A stretch of DNA of 52,508 nt from Betaproteobacteria bacterium HGW-Betaproteobacteria-18 (GTDB taxonomy: Bacteria; Pseudomonadota; Gammaproteobacteria; Burkholderiales; Burkholderiaceae_C): NCBI GenBank assembly GCA_002842265.1, contig PHCO01000002.1, forward strand, positions 1 through 52,508. Direction: 5' to 3'. The notes under the pieces are model-generated. The model had not been told where the DNA came from. It saw nothing but the letters and a program-made list of their open reading frames with translations, and made no database searches. Below are positions 46,224 through 52,508 of this stretch, one piece after another. Each line of letters opens with the position of its first letter. Position 1 is the first letter of the stretch. Both the position numbers and the translations under genes were made by a program.

Positions 46224-47324
46224 ATGCCGCTATATCGCGTCGCTAAAGACAAGCTTGAAGCCGTCAAGCAGACCTCATTCATTGAAGAGAAATTCTTCGA
46301 GCGTAAAGATTTGCAGCGCCTGTTGAGAGCTGACATTTCTGTGATCGGAGATGATCTGATGGTCATCTCTGAAGAGTTTGGCGAATGGGACGAAAGCAAT
46401 CGACGCATCGACCTGCTGTGCTTGGACAAGCAGGCCCGTTTGGTAGTCGTTGAAATTAAGCGTACCGACGACGGCGGACATATGGAGTTGCAGGCGATAC
46501 GTTACGCGGCAATGGTTTCCAGCATGACCCTCGATCAGGCCATTGCGGCGTATGCAAAAAGCCTTGGTGATCAAGATGCGGAGGTTACGGCGCGGCGCGA
46601 GATTTTGGAGTTCTTGGAACTTGACACCACCGAAGAGGCCGAGCTTACCGACGAGGTTCGCATCATTCTGGTATCAGCTGACTTTTCAACCGAAATCACC
46701 ACCTCTGTCATATGGCTCAACCGTCATGGGATTGACATTACGTGCGTGCGTTTGAAGCCCTATCGGATGAATGATGAGTTGCTGGTCGATGTAGCGCAGA
46801 TTATTCCGCTTCCAGAAGCTGCCGACTATGAAATCAAGGTTCGAGCACAAGCCCAGGAAATTAAGAAGGTCCGCAGCGCACGACAGGAAATATTCCGGCG
46901 CTTCTGGTCACAGTTCATTGAACGGTCAAAACCTAAAACTAGTCTGTACGCGAATCGCAGCACTTCATCTGACCATTGGATGTCAGCCGGTATCGGGCGC
47001 GGCGGATTTTCACTGAATGCGTCCGTCACTGAAGACAGAGCACGCATCGAGTGCTACATCAGTATGGGCAAAGATAGTGATGCCCGGAACAAAGCGGCGT
47101 ATGGTGCACTTTACGAAAAAAAGGCGGAAATTGAACAAGCGTTTGGTGGTCCCCTTGATTGGCAAGAACTTCCAACACGTATCGGGTGCCGAATCTGCGT
47201 TGACATTGATGGTGGCTGGAAAACCCCGGAAGCCGATTGGCCTGCGCTCCAAGACCAAATGCTTGTGCAGATGATGAGACTGGAATCGGCATTGAAGGGC
47301 CCGATCCAAGCACTAAAGATGTGA
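46224..47324 (+). CDS. DUF4268 protein with NucS/DUF91-like nuclease domain
   Basis: 366 residues from ATG 46224 (GGGGAAGAA upstream; the frame is open back to 46188). The N-terminal domain has NRRIDLLCLDKQARLVVVEIKR (D63, E77, K79) and a following QAIRYAAMVSSM helix, a PD-(D/E)xK pattern as in NucS/DUF91 endonucleases. The C-terminal part (ARQEIFRRFWSQFIERSK onward, with GIGRGGFSLNASVTEDRARI) is the DUF4268 domain, often found with restriction genes. It lies 25 nt after the Res stop in the same operon, so it is a second nuclease candidate or a regulator of the Mod-Res pair. Confidence 0.88.
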   Translation: MPLYRVAKDKLEAVKQTSFIEEKFFERKDLQRLLRADISVIGDDLMVISEEFGEWDESNRRIDLLCLDKQARLVVVEIKRTDDGGHMELQAIRYAAMVSSMTLDQAIAAYAKSLGDQDAEVTARREILEFLELDTTEEAELTDEVRIILVSADFSTEITTSVIWLNRHGIDITCVRLKPYRMNDELLVDVAQIIPLPEAADYEIKVRAQAQEIKKVRSARQEIFRRFWSQFIERSKPKTSLYANRSTSSDHWMSAGIGRGGFSLNASVTEDRARIECYISMGKDSDARNKAAYGALYEKKAEIEQAFGGPLDWQELPTRIGCRICVDIDGGWKTPEADWPALQDQMLVQMMRLESALKGPIQALKM

Positions 47325-47347
47325 CAAAAAAAGACAGGGAGACTTTG

Positions 47348-48211
47348 ATGGCTAGGAAACGCAAAACAAGCCCCATGGAGGACATGCTCGATCTGGTGTC
47401 TTTGCTGCCTTGGTGGGCGGGTGTCGCAATTGCGGCTATTGGCTATGTGGTTCTGCACCGCATGGCATCACCAGTTCAGGTGATGACTGTTCAGCCCGGA
47501 CAGGTCGGCAATCTCATCACGCACACCGTGATTTCTGGTTTGGCAACGGCTGGTCAGTACATCGTGCCATTGGTCGGTCTGGTCGGTGCTGCAATGTCAT
47601 TTTTTCGACGTAGACAGCGTACAGCGTTAGTCACAGACGTGGCCCAGGCAACAAGTGCCAACGCTCTAGACGGTATGTCCTGGCGTGAATTTGAGATTCT
47701 GGTCGGTGAAGCATACAGGTTGCAAGGCTACCAGGTAACCGAAACTGGTGGCGGCGGCGCGGATGGTGGCATTGACTTGGCCTTGACCAAGGGTGGTGAA
47801 AAGTTTCTTGTCCAATGCAAGCAGTGGAAAGCCTTCAAAGTGGGCGTAGACGTAGTGCGAGAGTTGTATGGCGTGATGGCTGCCAAGGGCGCTACCGGTG
47901 GGTTTGTGGTCACGTCTGGTCGGTTTACCGAGGACGCGAAGGCGTTTGCAGATGGCCGCAATGTTCAACTGGTTGATGGCCCCAAGCTTTTCGCCATGAT
48001 CAAGCAGGCCAAACAGTCCATCGCGACCAAGGCTCCCAAGCCAACAGCACCGCCAATTGCAAGCGTGTCAAAGTCTGAAATCGCGCCTGCTTGTCCACAA
48101 TGTGGCTCCAGCATGGTCAAGCGGACTGCACGTAAAGGTAAAAACGCGGGAGATGAGTTCTGGGGTTGTTCAAAATTCCCGGCCTGTAGAGGTGTCCGAC
48201 AGGTAAGCTAA
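47348..48211 (+). CDS. Membrane-anchored Mrr-type restriction endonuclease with C-terminal zinc ribbon
   Basis: 287 residues from ATG 47348 (AGGGAG upstream). Two predicted membrane helices (about 17-37 and 62-85) precede an Mrr_cat domain: MSWREFEILVGEAYRLQGYQ, GGGGADGGIDLAL (D143) and FLVQCKQWK (Q156, K158), then FVVTSGRFTEDAKAFA. The C-terminus has a topoisomerase-type zinc ribbon with CPQCG at about 253 and a later C-x5-C (GCSKFPACRG). Mrr enzymes cut modified or foreign DNA. Membrane anchoring could place it where phage DNA enters. It starts 23 nt after the DUF4268 gene. Confidence 0.9.
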   Translation: MARKRKTSPMEDMLDLVSLLPWWAGVAIAAIGYVVLHRMASPVQVMTVQPGQVGNLITHTVISGLATAGQYIVPLVGLVGAAMSFFRRRQRTALVTDVAQATSANALDGMSWREFEILVGEAYRLQGYQVTETGGGGADGGIDLALTKGGEKFLVQCKQWKAFKVGVDVVRELYGVMAAKGATGGFVVTSGRFTEDAKAFADGRNVQLVDGPKLFAMIKQAKQSIATKAPKPTAPPIASVSKSEIAPACPQCGSSMVKRTARKGKNAGDEFWGCSKFPACRGVRQVS

Positions 48212-48281
48212 TTGATTTTTTAATTCAATTTTGTAAGCCTAGACCACCTCATTTTGCAGTAACGACATCAGGGACATTTGC

Positions 48282-50066
48282 ATGGCTTTTCTTAGAAACG
48301 ACCCGTTGACCCAGCTTGCGTTTTCAATTGTTGAAAATAAAGGTGTATTCGCAGTTTTGATTGGTTCCGGCTTATCACGTTCGGCAAATATTCCGACTGG
48401 CTGGGAAATCACTCTCGATCTGGTGCGGCGTGTCGCTTTGTCGCAGGGTATCGAAGAGCAACCCGATTGGGCCAAGTGGTTTCGCGATACGACGGGAGAG
48501 GAACCAAATTATTCTGTTTTACTGGAAAGCTTAGCAACATCGCCAGAAGAGCGGCGTTCAATACTTCACAGTTATATCGAGCCAGATCAGTCAGATCGAG
48601 AAGAGGGTCGAAAAATCCCAACTCCGGCACATCAAGCGATAGCCTCTTTGGTTCGCTCTGGGCATATACGTGTGATCATCACCACCAATTTCGACCGATT
48701 GATGGAAAATGCCCTTCGGGAATATGGGGTTGAGCCTACCGTTGTGTCGTCTGTCGACGCGCTTAAGGGTGCAGAGCCGTTTTCACACAGCCAGTGCTAT
48801 TTGCTGAAACTTCATGGCGATTACAAAGATGCTCGTATTCTGAACACGGATTCAGAACTGAACGCCTATCCAAAAGAGTACGACAGCCTACTCGATAGAC
48901 TTTTTGATGAACACGGGCTGATCATCTGTGGCTGGTCTGGTGAATGGGATCATGCCCTACGGGCTGCGTTTCTACGTGCACCAAATCGCCGTTATTCTGT
49001 TTTTTGGACGACACGTGATTCCTTGGGGGTGGGTGCTCAGGAACTTGCGACCCATCGGCGCGCCAAGGAGATACAAATCACAGGAGCTGATCAGTTTTTT
49101 TCTGTGTTGCAGCAAAAGGTTGAAACTTTGGAGCAGAGTCGTCGGCAGAACCCATTGAGTATTGAGTTATTGATAAATAGCGCCAAACGTTACATCGCAA
49201 AAGCAGAGTATCGGGTCCAACTGGATGAACTCTTTTCGCAATCGACGGAGCAGCTACTTGAAAAAATCGACGCTTCCAATCTGGCCTGCCAAGTTCAATG
49301 GAGCCAGGATGAATTCCGGTCGCGGATTCAATATTACGAATCGGTAACTGAACCGTTGGCTCGTATGCTCGGTGTCCTTGGTCGATGGGGGGATGGACGC
49401 GAATTTGCAATGGTTTTGGACATCATCCGAACGTTGTATGGCAATGCCGAAAAGGTGGCAAATGGGCTGACGGTTTGGTTGAATATGCGGTCCTACCCCG
49501 CTGTCTTAGCCTTTACTGCCTACGGATTGGGATTAACACGTGCGCAGCGTTGGCACGATATGCATGGCCTGTTATCTTCAACGCTTTTTCGTGAACACCG
49601 CGAACCGCAAAAAGTTGTTTCGACACTTTTCCTCTGGTCATGGAAAGGTACAGAAAATGAAGTATGGAAAAATATTGAAGGATTTAGTGACAGGAAAACA
49701 CCACTCAGTGATCACCTTCTGAATGTAATGACAGAATGGAAAACGAGCTTCGTGGGTGTTGAGCCAAATTTTGAACTAATGTTCGATAGATTTGAAACCC
49801 TCGCATCACTTGTCAGTTTTGAGGACAACGATGAAGCCAGCATAGATGAATCTATTGCGACGAATTCAGGTGAAATTCTTGCTTGGATGCCTGTTGGCCG
49901 GGTCGGGTGGCACACCGCGTCTTACAAAGCTTTAGTACAGGAGTTGGAAAGTGAGACCACAATTGTTTCTTTGCTCAAAGCTGGTTTTGCAAAGAACAGT
50001 CGCCGATTCCTCCAGTTATTTATTGCTAATCTTGGGCGATACAACAAAAGAATGTTTTGGCGGTAA
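48282..50066 (+). CDS. SIR2-domain defence protein, probable NADase
   Basis: 594 residues. The N-terminal 270 or so residues are a SIR2 Rossmann fold: LIGSGLSRSANIPTGWEI (NAD loop, 27-44), ITTNFDRLMENAL near 135, KLHGDYKD near 178 (catalytic His), and IICGWSGEWDHALRAAF. The rest is helical without known motifs and would sense the trigger or oligomerise. SIR2 proteins of this kind in defence loci deplete NAD+ and stop the infected cell. It is separated from the Mrr gene by 70 nt of AT-rich sequence, more than any other gap in the operon, so it may have its own promoter. Confidence 0.9.
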   Translation: MAFLRNDPLTQLAFSIVENKGVFAVLIGSGLSRSANIPTGWEITLDLVRRVALSQGIEEQPDWAKWFRDTTGEEPNYSVLLESLATSPEERRSILHSYIEPDQSDREEGRKIPTPAHQAIASLVRSGHIRVIITTNFDRLMENALREYGVEPTVVSSVDALKGAEPFSHSQCYLLKLHGDYKDARILNTDSELNAYPKEYDSLLDRLFDEHGLIICGWSGEWDHALRAAFLRAPNRRYSVFWTTRDSLGVGAQELATHRRAKEIQITGADQFFSVLQQKVETLEQSRRQNPLSIELLINSAKRYIAKAEYRVQLDELFSQSTEQLLEKIDASNLACQVQWSQDEFRSRIQYYESVTEPLARMLGVLGRWGDGREFAMVLDIIRTLYGNAEKVANGLTVWLNMRSYPAVLAFTAYGLGLTRAQRWHDMHGLLSSTLFREHREPQKVVSTLFLWSWKGTENEVWKNIEGFSDRKTPLSDHLLNVMTEWKTSFVGVEPNFELMFDRFETLASLVSFEDNDEASIDESIATNSGEILAWMPVGRVGWHTASYKALVQELESETTIVSLLKAGFAKNSRRFLQLFIANLGRYNKRMFWR

Positions 50067-50087
50067 TGCGATTGAATTGAAGGTGTT

Positions 50088-50672
50088 CTAGGTCGCCATC
50101 CCCGCCAGCATCTGCCGCTCAGTCATCCATCGCCGAACACTTTGCCGCAACTTGCCTTCAATTGAACAGAACGCCTCCCCGTGATGCTGTTCCCAGAGGT
50201 GCGAAACTTCGTGGTACGCGAGGTCCAAGGTATCGCCGTGCCGAAATCCGGCCTCGGTGGTCAGCAGCAACGGGTTGACCAATACACGGTGTGAAGTGCC
50301 TTCTGCGACCGAAACTGTGCAAAGCCCTTCGGCGGTGGCAATAAAACAGAACCCGGCATCTACCCGACGACCGCCATGGAACGCCTGCAGGTCGGTAACG
50401 CTGCCGTCAAAGTTGTTCCAGTCAACGACCAGTCCATCGCCATCGTAAAGTGTCACCCCATTCGCGATTGCCCAGTCGCAACAAAGGATGGTCATCAGTG
50501 CCGCCCGCCAACTACGGGCCAGCTTCGCATTGCGCTGCTTGTTCAATTCAGCGACCAGCGCAGGTGCGGTGATGTAGGCCTCAGAAGTTCGACACCATTT
50601 CGCCTGAATTTCGATTTTTTCGCCCTGGCCCTCTAATGAATTCAACCACTTACCGCAGTTTTCAAGCTTCAT
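50088..50672 (-). CDS. HExxH-containing protein, putative metallopeptidase-like
   Basis: 194 residues, leftward, ending 22 nt from the SIR2 stop (convergent). Near the C-terminus DLAYHEVSHLWEQHHGEAFC contains HEVSH plus a further HHGEAF, the pattern HExxH-x4-HHGxxF that SprT/minigluzincin-like zinc proteins use for metal binding. The N-terminal half (WLNSLEGQGEKIEIQAKWCR, ELNKQRNAKLARSWRAALM) is not recognised. The family is not identified; metal binding is likely, peptidase activity is not shown. It may be a cargo or anti-defence gene rather than part of the operon. Confidence 0.65.
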   Translation of the reverse strand: MKLENCGKWLNSLEGQGEKIEIQAKWCRTSEAYITAPALVAELNKQRNAKLARSWRAALMTILCCDWAIANGVTLYDGDGLVVDWNNFDGSVTDLQAFHGGRRVDAGFCFIATAEGLCTVSVAEGTSHRVLVNPLLLTTEAGFRHGDTLDLAYHEVSHLWEQHHGEAFCSIEGKLRQSVRRWMTERQMLAGMAT

Positions 50673-50824
50673 TTGTAAATTGCTTGTAGTGGCACGTTTA
50701 GCGATATATGTAGTTTTTTATTTCTCCAGATTACGCTACACTCAGCGCCATGTTTGCGTATTTCAGCGATCGTGGACGCCTGTTTCAAACTGATCGTGGA
50801 CGGCGTTTCGGCGCCATCGTGGAC

Positions 50825-51059
50825 GCGCAGGGATGCGCGCAAGCGAGGTCGTAATGTATCTCAAGCCTCGGAGAATGGGCCAGCCAGTGGTGCACGTGAA
50901 GCGCTGGTTTTTGACTTCTGACTTTGATTTTTGGGCTGCTGCCTTCTGGAATTTTTAACTTCATAGGCCCCTGCCAGGGCCGCCGGCAGGCCCCCCCGGT
51001 TGTGCGTGTACCCATGCATTACCAAGCTGACTCCCGACGGTGTTGTGTGAGCAATGCCA
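50825..51059. other. Untranslated part of the IS21 element between terminal repeats and istB
   Basis: No convincing gene on either strand. It includes an AT-richer patch around 50900-50960 and a G/C-rich CCGCCGGCAGGCCCCCC stretch. It could hold the istAB transcript's 3' untranslated region. Confidence 0.5.
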
Positions 51060-51791
51060 TCACTTTGCATTCGGATCTCGCAGCGTGGCACCCTTGAGAT
51101 CAATCCTGTGGCTGCTATGCACGACACGATCGAGAATGGCATCGGCCAGCGTTGGATCGTCCAAATAGGTATGCCACGCTTTGACCGGTAATTGACTGGT
51201 GATCAAAGTCGAACGCGTGCCCACCCGGTCATCGAGCACCTCCAGCAAATCGTTCCTCTCGGGCGCGCCCATTGGAGAAATTGCAAAGTCATCAATGAGC
51301 AGCAGATCCAGTTTGGCCAGTTGACTCATGCGACGGGCAAAGCTGCCATCACCATGGGCCACATGCAATTCATCAAAGAGCCGCCCAGCGCGGGTGTACA
51401 GCACTGAGAAGCCCGACCTGGCCGCCTGATGTGCCAAGGCACAGCCAAGCCAGGTCTTGCCACAACCGGTGGCACCGGTGATCAGCAGATTTTGTCCATT
51501 GCGAATCCAGTCGCCCGCTGCCAAGGCAGTCACCAGGGAGCGATCCAGTGCGCGACTGGCACGCCAATTGATATCTTCGATACAGGCCGAGCTCACCTTG
51601 AGTTTGGCGGCTTTAAGCAGACGCTCGACCCGGCGCTCATCACGCCAGGCTACCTCACGCTGCACCAACAGGGAGAAGCGTTCATCAAAGCCCAGGGCAC
51701 TGGCAGCGGTGCTGGTGGCTTGCTCTTCAATGGCGCGCACCATGCCGTCCAGGCGCATGCCGCGTAATTGGGTCAGGGTATGTTCGTTCAT
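51060..51791 (-). CDS. istB: IS21 transposition helper ATPase
   Basis: About 243 residues from ATG 51791 ([17 protein letters not shown]; a TTG 6 nt upstream is also open). IstB is the AAA+ partner of IstA: the N-terminal [16 protein letters not shown], Walker [16 protein letters not shown], Walker [15 protein letters not shown] and the sensor segment [15 protein letters not shown] are all intact. Intact length suggests the element could be active. Confidence 0.96.
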   Translation of the reverse strand: MNEHTLTQLRGMRLDGMVRAIEEQATSTAASALGFDERFSLLVQREVAWRDERRVERLLKAAKLKVSSACIEDINWRASRALDRSLVTALAAGDWIRNGQNLLITGATGCGKTWLGCALAHQAARSGFSVLYTRAGRLFDELHVAHGDGSFARRMSQLAKLDLLLIDDFAISPMGAPERNDLLEVLDDRVGTRSTLITSQLPVKAWHTYLDDPTLADAILDRVVHSSHRIDLKGATLRDPNAK

Positions 51792-51832
51792 GCTCAATCC
51801 GATCTTGTTGTGCGTGTTGGGTCGGTGTGTGT

Positions 51833-52508
51833 TCAGTGGAAATAATCTGAGCCACGGATGTTGTCGTGCAGGGGCAGTGAGCCCGGTGTCATGGTGGGCA
51901 GGTTTTGCTGACGATCCAAGCCTGTTTTGAGGATGGAGGCCACGCTGCGGTACGTCAGGGATCGAATGGCCACCGCTCTGGTACAGGCCGCCTCCAGGCG
52001 CACGGGCGTGTATTCACGGGCCAAACGTTGCAAGCCCAAACAAGCCCGGTAGCCCTGCTCAGGATGTGCGCGGTGGTCAAGCTGCCAGGTCACCACCGCT
52101 GCGGTGCTGACCCCAATACGCAGGCCCCAGTCGATGAGCTTTTGCGGGGTCCACTCCAGGTGTGCCCGGTGGGAATCGGGCATGTGCTCAGGCATGGTGG
52201 TGTGGGCACCGCGCTGGTGGCTGACAGCGTGGCAAGCCACGCGCTGATTGAAGGAATAACACTCCAGCAAGGTGTCACTCGCACGCAGTTCTACCGTGGT
52301 GCGCACCAGGGTGTGGGGCACGCTGTAGTAATGGCCCTCAAATTCCACGTGGTAGTCGACGTTGACCTTGGCAGACTTCCAGCGGAATAACTCAAAGCGT
52401 TTGGGCGGCAGTGGCCGCAGGGCTGGAAGATCAAGTTGCTCAAAAGCACTGCGTCTGTTGCCAGGCAGCTTTTTGAAAGCACGCTGGTTCAAATCGTTCA
52501 GGAGCAAG
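51833..52508 (-). CDS. istA: IS21 transposase, C-terminal part (5' end outside window)
   Basis: 225 or so residues to the stop at 51833, frame open to the window edge. It covers the end of the IstA catalytic region and the Mu-type C-terminal domain: [40 protein letters not shown] and [20 protein letters not shown]. The DDE residues lie outside the window. istB starts 42 nt downstream, the normal IS21 arrangement. Confidence 0.95.
   Translation of the reverse strand, partial: LLLNDLNQRAFKKLPGNRRSAFEQLDLPALRPLPPKRFELFRWKSAKVNVDYHVEFEGHYYSVPHTLVRTTVELRASDTLLECYSFNQRVACHAVSHQRGAHTTMPEHMPDSHRAHLEWTPQKLIDWGLRIGVSTAAVVTWQLDHRAHPEQGYRACLGLQRLAREYTPVRLEAACTRAVAIRSLTYRSVASILKTGLDRQQNLPTMTPGSLPLHDNIRGSDYFH

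Larger units (their letters stand above)
50751..52508 (-). mobile_element. IS21-family insertion sequence, left (istB-side) end; right end outside window
   Basis: Contains istB and the 3' part of istA in the order expected, both leftward. The end starts TGTTTGCG at 50751 and carries three spaced copies of ATCGTGGACG (50769-50778, 50793-50802, 50815-50824), about 22-24 nt apart. This matches the multiple terminal repeats bound by IstA in IS21 elements. The target duplication cannot be seen because the other end is missing. Confidence 0.85.

Noticed and set aside
36878-50066. DISARM or BREX assignment of the defence operon
   Set aside because: DISARM needs DrmA/DrmB/DrmC and BREX needs PglZ and BrxC; none is present. 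The SNF2 helicase plus methyltransferase resembles part of class 1 DISARM only superficially.
30460-52508. Second attachment-site copy of the tRNA-Asp 3' end
   Set aside because: I looked for another GGTTCGAGTCCCGTCCGCTC-like segment within the accessory region and saw none. An island boundary at tRNA-Asp therefore stays an inference.

Overview
The window reads as a chromosome segment of a betaproteobacterium of the order Burkholderiales, most likely Comamonadaceae (Rhodoferax/Polaromonas-like). The basis is the gene order folC - SPOR protein - cvpA - purF - metZ - gltX, the E. coli-type ArgG, and interspersed repeats of kinds I associate with this family. This is recognition from memory, not a database search.

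Core part, 1-30484. It begins with the end of a cytochrome c-like gene, an FG-GAP lipoprotein and a pirin. A gene-poor scar of about 1 kb follows, with one doubtful ORF, a 24-nt perfect palindrome and a strong terminator, next to tRNA-Thr(CGT). A leftward run then carries an alpha/beta hydrolase, prfB (with its programmed +1 frameshift), a HAD phosphatase, pepN and fbp. Rightward genes follow: an acyl-CoA synthetase, a small membrane-associated protein, an Nramp transporter, tas, ybaK, plsY and a class I glutamine amidotransferase. A leftward pair combines yajQ with a degenerate HD-GYP protein. Next come murB, an NDUFA9-like protein, argG-ppnP, a YffB-like reductase and the folC-to-gltX run. 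It closes with three tRNAs (Ala-GGC, Glu-TTC, Asp-GTC) and a textbook terminator.

Accessory part, 30485-52508. Immediately after tRNA-Asp the sequence looks more AT-rich and the genes become island-like. First come three small genes, the first possibly a papain-like peptidase. Then an XRE regulator, a secreted alpha/beta hydrolase and a short FtsZ/tubulin-like protein that carries a twin-arginine export signal. A HigB-type toxin and a HigA antitoxin fused to an ImmA/IrrE metallopeptidase follow, under a promoter embedded in nested palindromes. Two further small genes sit between these and the main cluster.

The main cluster (36878-50066) is a tightly packed same-strand series: SNF2 helicase, AIPR protein with an N-terminal nuclease motif, beta-class DNA methyltransferase, type III Res, a DUF4268 nuclease, a membrane-anchored Mrr nuclease with a zinc ribbon, and SIR2. 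I read it as a composite anti-phage locus: a type III-like restriction-modification core, a translocase, three extra nuclease candidates and a probable NAD-depleting effector. A leftward HExxH protein and the end of an IS21-family element, which runs off the window, close the region.

Strongest candidates for something undescribed: the exported FtsZ-like/hydrolase pair (32742-34329) and the seven-gene composite defence operon with its HigBA-ImmA preface (34537-50066).
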